In this document: in pieces, positions 45,189-54,648 of the stretch | How the letters are laid out: each line of letters opens with the position of its first letter | Position numbering within the stretch: the first letter of the stretch is position 1 | Assembly (NCBI GenBank): GCA_009993045.1 | Contig: JAACUG010000067.1 | Location: 1 to 57,762, forward strand | Direction of reading: 5' to 3' | DNA length: 57,762 nucleotides | Source: Cyanobacteria bacterium CG_2015-22_32_23 | GTDB taxonomy: Bacteria; Cyanobacteriota; Cyanobacteriia; Cyanobacteriales; Cyanobacteriaceae | The notes under the pieces: model-generated | The model's database searches: none | Told to the model about the DNA's origin: nothing | What the model saw: the letters and a program-made list of their open reading frames with translations, nothing else | Made by a program: the position numbers and the translations under genes

Positions 45189-48100
45189 ATGTCAAAAACT
45201 CTTATCCATCAATATCGCCGAGATTTAGAAAACAGAAAAAAATATGGTGGTAGTAGCAACGAAGGCTCAATTCGTTACGCTTTTGCAACCTTACTTAATG
45301 GTTATTGTAAGCCTAAAGATTTTTTATTGGTGGAGGAGTTAACTATTAGCAGTCGTTTACAAAAGCCTATTCGTCTCGATGGTATTGTTAAGGATGCGTT
45401 ACGTCTTGATTGGGGATATTGGGAAGCCAAAGACGAAAAAGACTCTTTAGACGATGAAATTGAGGCAAAATTTAACAAAGGTTATCCTAACGATAATATT
45501 TTATTTGAGGATACTAAAACCGCCGTATTAATCCAAAATGGACAAGAATCTTTGCGGATTGAGATGGAAAATGATGACGATTTAGACAAGTTAATTAAGC
45601 AATTTTTAGACTATGAAAGAGCAGAAGTTAAAGATTTTCGTCAAGCTATTAATACTTTTAGTCAAGATTTGCCCACTATAATTGATACTCTCAGAAAACT
45701 GATTGATAGTCAATGCCTCCATCGCCCCCCTACCCCCAATTCTGGGAATCGCCCCCCTGCCCCCAATTCTGGCAATCGCCCCCCTACCCCCAATTCTGGC
45801 AATCGCCCCCATGCCCCCAATTCTGGGGGAGTAAGAGACGGTTTAGAAGTCCCCAATGTCGGAAAGGGGGCGAAAATCAGCCCCCCTGCCCCCAATTCTG
45901 GGGGAGTAAGAGACGGTTTAGAAGTCCCCAATGTCGGAAAGGGGGCAAATCAACAATTTATTGAGGCAAGGGATAAATTCTTAAAAGTATGTCAAGAATC
46001 CATTAATCCAGACATCACTATTGATGACATTAGAGAGATGATTATTCAGCATATTTTGACGGAAGATATATTTACAAATATTTTTAGTGATGCTCAATTT
46101 CACCAAGAAAATAATATCGCTAAACAATTAAATGAAGTCATTAAAACTTTTTTTACTGGTAGCGTTAAAAAGAATACTTTTAAAACTATTCAAAGTTATT
46201 ATAACGCCATTATTCGCACGGCTTCAAGTATAGTTAATCATCAAGAAAAACAGAAGTTTTTAAAAGTAGTTTATGAGAACTTTTATAAAGCCTATAATCC
46301 TAAAGAAGCAGACAGATTAGGTATAGTTTATACTCCTAATGAAATTGTTAAATTTATGGTAGAAAGTACTAATGATTTATTAGCAGAACATTTTACTAAA
46401 AATTTAGGGGATAAAGGAGTAGAAATACTTGATCCTTGTACCGGTACAGGTACATTTATTACAGAAATTTTATATTATTTATTAGATAGAGATATTGAGT
46501 ATAAATATAGAAATGAGATTCATTGTAACGAGATGTCAATTTTGCCTTATTATATAGCAAATCTGAATATTGAATATACTTATCAGCAAAAAAAAGGAGA
46601 ATATTTAGAGTTTAATAATATCTGTTTAGTGGATACTTTAAGTCATACTAATTTCGGGGGAAAACAGTTTGATTTGTTTGCGATGAGTCAAGAAAATACG
46701 GAAAGAATTAAGCGACAAAATGAGAGTAAAATATCGGTAATTATCGGTAATCCTCCTTATAATGCTAATCAAAAAAATGAGAATGATAATAATAAAAATC
46801 GCTCTTATCCTGATATAGATAAACGCATAAAAGAGACTTATGTTAAGGAAAGTACTGCCCAAAAAACAAAAGTATATGATATGTATTCTCGTTTTTATCG
46901 ATGGGCAAGTGATAGGTTAAATGATGAAGGAATTATTGCTTTTATTACTAATTCTTCTTTTATCAATGCAAGAGGTTTTGATGGTTTTCGTAAGAGTGTT
47001 AGTCAAGAATTTGATTTTATTTACATTATTGATTTAGGTGGTGATATTCAGGGAGAAAATTATACAGGAAATGTGTTTAATATTACTCTAGGGATTGCTA
47101 TTATGTTTATGATAAAAGTCAGTAATCAAGAGAAGAAAAAGTCTTGTAAAATTAATTATTTTACTCCTAAAAATGTTAACTCAGGAGAAGATAAATTAAA
47201 CTTTTTAAGTAAAAATAAGATAGATAATCTAAATTTTGAAAAAATCACTCCTGATGAAAGTAATAATTGGATTAATTTAACTGATAATGACTTTAATGAG
47301 TTATTGCCTGTTGTTAGTAAAAATAAAAATGAACAAACAATTTTTAGTATTTATTCTAACGGAGTTGCTACGAATAGAGATGAATGGGTATATGATTTTG
47401 ATTTAGATAATTTAAGTAACAAAAGTCAATTTTTTATTGATGAATATAACCATGAAGTTAATCGCTGGATTCAATATAAAGAAGATAATAATTATGAAGA
47501 TATAAGCAATGAATCGAATCCCGTTGTAGATAATTTTATTGCTGAAAGAAGTTTAATTAAATGGAGTAGCAGATTAAAAAGAGATAAATTAAGAAAACAT
47601 AAATTAGGTAATTTTGACATAGAAGATATTAGAAAAAGTCATTATAGACCATTTATTTTAACTAATATTTATTTTGGTTATATATCTATTGATATTAAAG
47701 GCTCACAGCATCTATTTTTTAGAGATAGAAATTCATTAAATAAAGTAATTTGTTTTGCTAATAACGAACAAACAGATATTCTTTTATTATCTATTAATAC
47801 TCTGTGTGATTTGAATTTTTGTGCAAGAGGTTCTACTTGTTTTGCACTATATAATTATGATAAAAATGGAGAGAGAATTGATAATATAACGGATTGGGGA
47901 TTAGAGCAATTTAGAGAATACTATCATAACGTAAAACGGGCTTCTAGCCCGTCGGAGGATAACAGGCAGGATGCCTGTTTTACGGATAAGGAGAGTATTT
48001 TTTATTATGTTTATGCTGTTTTACATAACCCTAAATATCGTCAAAAATATGAGTTAAATTTGAAAAGAGAATTTCCGAGAATACCTTTTTATAATGACTT

Positions 48101-48665
48101 TTGGCAGTGGGCAAATTGGGGTAAACAATTAATGGATTTACACTTAAATTATGAGATGATTAAACCTTATGAATTGAAAAGAATTGATGTGGATAAATCT
48201 CCCCCAGAATTGGGGGCAGGGGGGCGATTCCCAGAATTGGGGGCAGGGGGGCGATTCCCAGAATTGGGGGCAGGGGGGCGATTCCCAGAATTGGGGGCAG
48301 AGGAGCGATTCCCAGAATTGGGGGTAGGGGAGCGATTATCAGAATTGGGGGTAGGGGAGCGATTATCAGTTAAACCTAAACTAAAAGCCGATAAAATTAA
48401 CCATAAAATTATTATTGATGAAGTTACAACTTTAACAGAAATTCCGCCTTTGGCATGGGAATATAAACTAGGAAATCGTAGCGCTTTAGAGTGGATTTTA
48501 GATCAATATAAGGAGAAAAAACCAAAGGATAAAACTATAGCCCAAAAGTTCAATAATTATCGATTTGCTGACTATAAAGAGCAAGTAATTGATTTATTAA
48601 TGAGGGTTACGACTGTTAGTGTGGAGACAATGAAAATCATTAATGAAATGAATAAATTAAGCTAA
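45189..48665 (+). CDS. Single-chain type ISP/IIG-like restriction-modification enzyme
   Basis: A 1158-residue protein. An N-terminal nuclease-like region (about 1-150) has R-L-D-G-I-V...Y-W-E-A-K-D, a PD-(D/E)XK pattern. The methylase core (about 330-650) has D-P-C-T-G-T-G-T-F and the catalytic I-G-N-P-P-Y for adenine-N6 methylation. The C-terminal region resembles the LlaBIII-type specificity domain of type ISP enzymes. No helicase motif is evident, so it behaves more like a type IIG enzyme. Three in-frame repeat insertions lie at about residues 178-253, 915-932 and 1006-1060. It stands alone, with no separate methylase or specificity gene. Confidence 0.82.
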   Translation: MSKTLIHQYRRDLENRKKYGGSSNEGSIRYAFATLLNGYCKPKDFLLVEELTISSRLQKPIRLDGIVKDALRLDWGYWEAKDEKDSLDDEIEAKFNKGYPNDNILFEDTKTAVLIQNGQESLRIEMENDDDLDKLIKQFLDYERAEVKDFRQAINTFSQDLPTIIDTLRKLIDSQCLHRPPTPNSGNRPPAPNSGNRPPTPNSGNRPHAPNSGGVRDGLEVPNVGKGAKISPPAPNSGGVRDGLEVPNVGKGANQQFIEARDKFLKVCQESINPDITIDDIREMIIQHILTEDIFTNIFSDAQFHQENNIAKQLNEVIKTFFTGSVKKNTFKTIQSYYNAIIRTASSIVNHQEKQKFLKVVYENFYKAYNPKEADRLGIVYTPNEIVKFMVESTNDLLAEHFTKNLGDKGVEILDPCTGTGTFITEILYYLLDRDIEYKYRNEIHCNEMSILPYYIANLNIEYTYQQKKGEYLEFNNICLVDTLSHTNFGGKQFDLFAMSQENTERIKRQNESKISVIIGNPPYNANQKNENDNNKNRSYPDIDKRIKETYVKESTAQKTKVYDMYSRFYRWASDRLNDEGIIAFITNSSFINARGFDGFRKSVSQEFDFIYIIDLGGDIQGENYTGNVFNITLGIAIMFMIKVSNQEKKKSCKINYFTPKNVNSGEDKLNFLSKNKIDNLNFEKITPDESNNWINLTDNDFNELLPVVSKNKNEQTIFSIYSNGVATNRDEWVYDFDLDNLSNKSQFFIDEYNHEVNRWIQYKEDNNYEDISNESNPVVDNFIAERSLIKWSSRLKRDKLRKHKLGNFDIEDIRKSHYRPFILTNIYFGYISIDIKGSQHLFFRDRNSLNKVICFANNEQTDILLLSINTLCDLNFCARGSTCFALYNYDKNGERIDNITDWGLEQFREYYHNVKRASSPSEDNRQDACFTDKESIFYYVYAVLHNPKYRQKYELNLKREFPRIPFYNDFWQWANWGKQLMDLHLNYEMIKPYELKRIDVDKSPPELGAGGRFPELGAGGRFPELGAGGRFPELGAEERFPELGVGERLSELGVGERLSVKPKLKADKINHKIIIDEVTTLTEIPPLAWEYKLGNRSALEWILDQYKEKKPKDKTIAQKFNNYRFADYKEQVIDLLMRVTTVSVETMKIINEMNKLS
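45721..45947. repeat. 27-bp and 75-bp tandem repeats inside the R-M gene (N-proximal)
   Basis: Four 27-base units starting at 45721, each containing CCCCCAATTCTGG, encode N-R-P-P-T-P-N-S-G-type repeats. They run into two 75-base units (period from about 45812 to 45887) that contain G-V-R-D-G-L-E-V-P-N-V-G-K-G-A. All periods are multiples of three. Confidence 0.92.
47931..47983. repeat. Two-hairpin palindromic element inside the R-M gene
   Basis: The ends GTAAAAC and GTTTTAC are inverted. Inside, ACGGGCTTCTAGCCCGT and ACAGGCAGGATGCCTGT are each self-complementary. The 53-base element is read through as N-V-K-R-A-S-S-P-S-E-D-N-R-Q-D-A-C-F. GC content is far above the gene. Confidence 0.85.
48204..48367. 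repeat. 27-bp tandem repeats inside the R-M gene (C-proximal, inverted copy)
   Basis: Six 27-base units containing CCAGAATTGGGGGCAGGGG encode R-F-P-E-L-G-A-G-G repeats. The unit is the reverse complement of the N-proximal 27-base unit at 45721. The last two units are more diverged. The G-runs could form G-quadruplexes in the mRNA. Confidence 0.92.
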
Positions 48666-48671
48666 AAAAAA

Positions 48672-48686
48672 TCCCCCAAAAGGGGG
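48672..48686. terminator. Bidirectional terminator between R-M gene and petH
   Basis: CCCCC and GGGGG around an AAAA loop, flanked by A-runs on the left and right (T-run on the minus strand). It should end transcription of both convergent genes. Confidence 0.7.
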
Positions 48687-48701
48687 TAAAAAACAAGATA
48701 A

Positions 48702-49907
<1,206 letters not shown>

Positions 49908-49926
49908 CTAAATAACTCCTTTTGTT

Positions 49927-50196
49927 TTACCCTTGAGTTTGAGCGGCAGCCACTAAAGGAGTCACAACACCGATAGGGGAAATATTGATAATGTTGCCAC
50001 CTAAACGGTTAATACGATTCATTTCGTAGTTCATACGAGAATAAGGTACAGCAATAAAAGTATTACCACTTTGACGAATAGGATAATCTAAGTTATTATC
50101 CCCTTGTTGTGCGATACCTGTCACTTCAAATAAGAAACGACGTTCATCCACAGAAAGATTATTAGCAAAAGTTTTGACAGCTTTTGAATTTCTCAT
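49927..50196 (-). CDS. CpcD-like phycobilisome rod linker, in operon with petH
   Basis: The 89-residue protein is a single CpcD-type linker domain (R-R-F-L-F-E-V-T-G-I-A...N-T-F-I-A-V-P-Y-S-R-M-N-Y-E-M-N-R-I). It aligns without gaps with residues 1-80 of the downstream petH product; by eye about 55 of 80 positions are identical, including the shared leader V-K-T-F-A-N-N. It could be the rod-capping CpcD of this organism or a duplicate of the petH domain. Only 22 bases separate it from petH, so co-transcription is very likely. Confidence 0.88.
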   Translation of the reverse strand: MRNSKAVKTFANNLSVDERRFLFEVTGIAQQGDNNLDYPIRQSGNTFIAVPYSRMNYEMNRINRLGGNIINISPIGVVTPLVAAAQTQG

Positions 50197-50398
50197 ATCC
50201 TTAATATACTCCTGATTTTATGAAATTAAAGTAAAGTTTGTCTTAAAATGCTTATCATGTCAAGTTTTCACCACATAAATCTTATCGGTGAAGCAACAAA
50301 ATATTAGCTTAATGTCAATCTTACCAAAATGAGGGGTCAAAACATTTTTCTATGGTAAAGTTTAACCTTCTCTTTGATGATTCTTTTATTTTTGTACT

Positions 50399-50839
50399 CT
50401 AACTATGGGTTATTTTTCCGACAATTAAAATAATAATAATGCTTGGAATTAACCAAATAAAAAATTCTTTAATTCTTGATTTAATTTTGAGTTTAATGGA
50501 TTTCGTTTCCTTGAAAATAACTTGACGATAAAGATAATTTAAAGAATAAGTAAATAAAATTACCATTAATTTGGCTATTAAATCATAAGATTGATCATAA
50601 TTGAAAAAATAAATTGATAATGATTCAATAATTATTCCTAGACAAAAGAAACTAGCTAAAGGTAAATTCAATGCCATAGGCAAAAAGATTAATTCTGGTT
50701 GAATAAAAGCACAAATAGCATAAATTAACATCCAAAATATAAACCACAATAAACTAATAATAAAAATTTTTACCTTCGATTTTTTAAGAGTAATTAATTC
50801 TTTTTTCTGAAAATGTTTGAACAAATGATGAGAATTCAT
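50399..50839 (-). CDS. GtrA-like small membrane protein
   Basis: The 146-residue protein has four hydrophobic segments (about 27-47, 52-72, 82-101 and 125-142) in the GtrA/flippase-like layout, with a basic N-terminus. GtrA-like proteins help move lipid-linked sugars. Its ATG overlaps the stop of the glycosyltransferase gene by four bases (50836-50839), so the two are coupled. Confidence 0.6.
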   Translation of the reverse strand: MNSHHLFKHFQKKELITLKKSKVKIFIISLLWFIFWMLIYAICAFIQPELIFLPMALNLPLASFFCLGIIIESLSIYFFNYDQSYDLIAKLMVILFTYSLNYLYRQVIFKETKSIKLKIKSRIKEFFIWLIPSIIIILIVGKITHS

Positions 50840-52500
50840 TGCATTGGTTTTAATAAAATAAATTGGGATTCAGGAATAAATATATTTTCAAAACAATGAG
50901 ATAATTTACTAGAATTTTCTTCTAGGTAGCAATAATGATTATTTTTTTCGATTAAATTAAGTTGAGATAAAGTTTCTGGGTTTACTAATAAATAAAAAGA
51001 AGATTTAATTAAATTTTGCATTTCTTCTAGGTTAGCAGGTATCACTTGATGTTCACTATAAAAATTCATCGAAGGGCGTTCGTAATCAAAAGAAATATAA
51101 ACATTCTCCTTAAATTTAACTTCTTTTTTTACTATGGCGGCTACGGGTTTTACTGGGTATGCTTCGTTTAATTCCCATAACCAATAATCAGAACTAAAAA
51201 ACACCATTAAAGACACATACATTCCCCAAAATAACACAGGAATAAATTGTTGATCTTTTTTGAATAAAAGAATTGTGGTTACGGAAAAAGTAATCAATAA
51301 TAATCCTAAAACTGTTAAAAGATTTTGGTTATATGGTTGAGTTAAAAGAAAATAGAAAAATCCCCCCGTTATGGCAATACTTAACAACAAAAAAAACTCT
51401 TTCCATAGAGGAGGATAAGATTTAAAAGAGGGTAAAGATTTTATTTTTCCCAAGGCAACCCCCGCCGCTATAGATAACACAGGATATATGGGCATGATAT
51501 ACCAAGGTAACTTTGTTCCCATTATGGAAATAGCTAGTAAATAAGCACTACTCCAAACGATAATAAATTTTGCCCAACTCCAATTACGTTTTCCCCAAGC
51601 GATGGCCAACCCTGTAATGGAGATAAAAAGCCAAGGATGGGGATATTTTAATAATTCTAACAAATAATACCAAATCGGTCCTTGATGGCCTTCTACGGCG
51701 GTAAAAACACGATTTACCGATTGATTTTTAATAGACGTATTGATAAAATTTTCACCATAATATTGATATTGAGCCCATTGCCACGCCACCACAGGAAAAG
51801 CGCCTAAAAGTAAACCTATCCACAAATAAACCGAAGAAACTAATCGAGGAGTATCCCAAAATAAGAATAAAAAAGTAATAGCAATAAATAAAATACCCAT
51901 CAGCCATCCTTTACTAAGGCAAATTAAAGCAAAACTCAAACCAGCAGGTAAACACCAACGTAAATCTCGTCTAGCTTTTAAAATACATAACATCAATAAA
52001 ATTTGAAAACATAATACCCCACCATCAAGCATTGCTAATCTTCCGTGACGAACCACAGGCATGGTGGTAAGATAAACTAAAGCCGAAAAGATGCCATAAT
52101 AACGAGGTAAAAATAACTCCCTAGTTAAAGAATAAAGCAAAGGCACAGATAAAGCCGTTAAAGAAGCGCCCACAATACGAGTAGTAAACTCATTAATGCC
52201 GCCAAAACTATAGACTAAAGCCGTCAAACTATGAATTAAAGGAGGTTTATTGAAATACGGTTCATTCCAAATAGTAGGAAAAAGCCAATGTAAATCTGAA
52301 AAAGAAGATTGATAAATTTCCTTAGCAACCTGAGCAAAAGTACCCTCATCCCAATCTCTTAACGGTAAATCACCTAAATGAAAAGAGTATAAAATTATCG
52401 CAGCAATAAAAAGACTAAAAAAAGAAAAAAACTCTAACCAACGCTCTTGAGATTTTACCCTATATTTAGAAATATCTGATGTAAAAAGATGACGATTCAT
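50836..52500 (-). CDS. ArnT/PMT-type (GT39/GT83) glycosyltransferase
   Basis: The 554-residue protein has about a dozen transmembrane helices. The first periplasmic loop has the catalytic-type acidic motif L-R-D-W-D-E-G-T-F-A and N-K-P-P-L-I-H, as in ArnT-like transferases. A periplasmic domain occupies the last 120 residues. It should transfer a sugar from a polyprenyl phosphate carrier in the outer leaflet. The acceptor is unknown. A GtrA-like gene follows it. Confidence 0.82.
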   Translation of the reverse strand: MNRHLFTSDISKYRVKSQERWLEFFSFFSLFIAAIILYSFHLGDLPLRDWDEGTFAQVAKEIYQSSFSDLHWLFPTIWNEPYFNKPPLIHSLTALVYSFGGINEFTTRIVGASLTALSVPLLYSLTRELFLPRYYGIFSALVYLTTMPVVRHGRLAMLDGGVLCFQILLMLCILKARRDLRWCLPAGLSFALICLSKGWLMGILFIAITFLFLFWDTPRLVSSVYLWIGLLLGAFPVVAWQWAQYQYYGENFINTSIKNQSVNRVFTAVEGHQGPIWYYLLELLKYPHPWLFISITGLAIAWGKRNWSWAKFIIVWSSAYLLAISIMGTKLPWYIMPIYPVLSIAAGVALGKIKSLPSFKSYPPLWKEFFLLLSIAITGGFFYFLLTQPYNQNLLTVLGLLLITFSVTTILLFKKDQQFIPVLFWGMYVSLMVFFSSDYWLWELNEAYPVKPVAAIVKKEVKFKENVYISFDYERPSMNFYSEHQVIPANLEEMQNLIKSSFYLLVNPETLSQLNLIEKNNHYCYLEENSSKLSHCFENIFIPESQFILLKPMQ

Positions 52501-52646
52501 AATGTGATAATCGATAATTGATAATCTTCTATTAGTTAATGGGATAACATATATTTTAAGTTGATAATTGAGAATTGATAATTGATAATGAATAACTACT
52601 GATTTGTGATGCCTTTAAACCTTTTAAATTAGATAAAAAAATTATC

Positions 52647-54533
52647 ATGGATGAATCGTCTGCTCTTACCATACAGATTATCATAACCGTTGTAGCAGGA
52701 ATTAGCGCTCAAGTATTAGGAGAATATCTAAAAATACCAAGCATAGTTTTTTTGCTCATCTTTGGTGTTGCTTTAGGTAGAGATGGGTTAGAAATATTAC
52801 ATCCAGAATTATTAGGAATTGGTTTAGAAGTTTTAGTGGCTTTAGCTGTGGCAATTATTCTTTTTGAAGGAGGATTAAACCTAGAATTAAAAGAATTAGG
52901 GCAAGTTTCAGGAAGTATCCGTAATTTAGTCACTATCGGCACATTAATCACCTTTTTAGGAGGGGGAATGGCAGCCCATTGGTTAGCAGAATTTCCTTGG
53001 CAAATAGCTTTTTTATACGCCTCCTTAGTGGTAGTAACAGGGCCGACAGTCGTAGGGCCACTTTTAAAACAGGTAGCAGTAGATAGAAGAGTTGCCACAT
53101 TATTAGAAAGCGAAGGAGTTTTAATCGATCCTGTAGGGGCAATTTTAGCAGTCGTAGTATTAGATACCATTCTCAATCAATCTCCTAATTCCTTAGAAAT
53201 TATCTCAGGGTTATTATTTCGCTTAGGAGTCGGTGCTATTATTGGTGGAGTTAGTGGTTGGCTACTAGGCACATTTCAGAAAAAAGCCAATTTTGTTGCT
53301 GATGATTTAAAAAATTTAGTGGTATTAGCCGGAGTTTGGGGTACATTTGGACTATCACAGACCATTATTAGCGAATCAGGATTAATGGCAACGGTAATCG
53401 CAGGTATCGTTTTAAGAGCCTTTGGTATTCCAGAAGAAAGATTATTATTACGTTTTAAAGGACAATTAACCGTATTAGGAGTTTCTGTTTTATTTATTCT
53501 TTTAGCCGCAGATTTATCTATTGCCAGTATTTTTGCCCTTGGTTGGCGAAGTGTTTTAACAGTATTAATTTTAATGTTACTCATTCGCCCTTTAAGTATC
53601 TTAATTTGTACTTGGGGAAATGGCATGAATTGGCGACAAAAATGCTTTTTAGCTTGGATTGCACCCCGTGGCATAGTTTCTGCTTCCGTGGCTTCTTTAT
53701 TCTCCATTTTACTCACCCAAAATGGCATTAATGGCGGTGATTCCATCAAAGGATTAGTTTTCCTTACCATTATGATGACAGTATTTATTCAAGGTTTAAG
53801 CGCTGGTAAAGTAGCGAATCTGTTGAAAATAACCTCCGCCCAAGCTACAGGAGTAATGATTGTCGGCTGTAATCCTTTAGGGCGATTAATTGGTAAATTA
53901 TTTCAAGCTCAAGGAGAAACCGTTGTATTAATTGATACAGATAAATCAGCCTGTGAAAAAGCCAAAGAAGATAATTTACCTGTATTTATAAGTAGTGCTT
54001 TAGATCCTCAACTATTAGAAGAAGCCCAAATCGACTCTATGGGTACTTTAATTACCCTTACAAGCAACGGAGATGTTAATTTAATGATTGCACAAAGGGC
54101 ATTAGAAGAATTTTCTCCTCCAAAAGTTTTAGCTATATTCCCCAACAATAATGAAGAAAATAATCTTAAAACCAATAAACAAAAAATTAATCAGGCTTTT
54201 GTCGCTGAATTTTCCCTCAAAACATGGAATCAATATCTCGTGGATGGCCAATTTAAGTTAGGTAAAACTATTATTAAATCCAATACCCTAGATTTACAAC
54301 AAATTCATTTACAAACTATGATTAATAGTGGTGAATTATTACCTTTATTAATGAAAAGAAAAGGCAAATTAGAAATATTAACCGCAGGAGAAGAATGGAC
54401 AATTGGTGATGAAATTATTTACTTATTACACGATTCTCGCCCAGACTTATTAAAACGTTTATCTGGCACAATGCAATCTTCTCGTTTTTCTTTAAATCAA
54501 TTACCAGAAGTAGAAGAAATACCTCTAATATGA
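52647..54533 (+). CDS. Monovalent cation:proton antiporter with TrkA-N/RCK domain
   Basis: A 628-residue protein. Residues 1-400 are the CPA-type membrane domain (about 12 helices) with T-G-P-T-V-V-G-P-L-L and E-S-E-G-V-L-I-D-P-V-G-A; the Asp-Pro is the likely ion site. Residues 415-535 are a TrkA-N nucleotide-binding domain (M-I-V-G-C-N-P-L-G-R-L-I-G). A C-terminal regulatory part follows. It probably exchanges Na+ or K+ for H+ under nucleotide control. Confidence 0.87.
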   Translation: MDESSALTIQIIITVVAGISAQVLGEYLKIPSIVFLLIFGVALGRDGLEILHPELLGIGLEVLVALAVAIILFEGGLNLELKELGQVSGSIRNLVTIGTLITFLGGGMAAHWLAEFPWQIAFLYASLVVVTGPTVVGPLLKQVAVDRRVATLLESEGVLIDPVGAILAVVVLDTILNQSPNSLEIISGLLFRLGVGAIIGGVSGWLLGTFQKKANFVADDLKNLVVLAGVWGTFGLSQTIISESGLMATVIAGIVLRAFGIPEERLLLRFKGQLTVLGVSVLFILLAADLSIASIFALGWRSVLTVLILMLLIRPLSILICTWGNGMNWRQKCFLAWIAPRGIVSASVASLFSILLTQNGINGGDSIKGLVFLTIMMTVFIQGLSAGKVANLLKITSAQATGVMIVGCNPLGRLIGKLFQAQGETVVLIDTDKSACEKAKEDNLPVFISSALDPQLLEEAQIDSMGTLITLTSNGDVNLMIAQRALEEFSPPKVLAIFPNNNEENNLKTNKQKINQAFVAEFSLKTWNQYLVDGQFKLGKTIIKSNTLDLQQIHLQTMINSGELLPLLMKRKGKLEILTAGEEWTIGDEIIYLLHDSRPDLLKRLSGTMQSSRFSLNQLPEVEEIPLI

Positions 54534-54564
54534 GGAATCAGAGATGAGGAATGAGGAATTAATT

Positions 54565-54641
54565 ACTCCTAACTCCTAACTCCTAACTCCTAACTCCTAA
54601 CTCCTAACTCCTAACTCCTAACTCCTATCTCCTAACTCCTA
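54565..54641. repeat. Heptanucleotide tandem array (ACTCCTA)
   Basis: Eleven consecutive copies of ACTCCTA, one with a T at the first position. It fills most of the gap between the antiporter and pflB and ends eight bases from the pflB stop codon. Confidence 0.93.
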
Positions 54642-54648
54642 TCCCCTC

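Noticed and set aside
45606-45964. Antisense and alternate-frame ORFs and a CRISPR-like look of the 27-bp repeats in the R-M gene
   Set aside because: The repeats are contiguous with no unique spacers, and the sense frame is the long R-M gene; the other frames are open only because the repeats lack stops.
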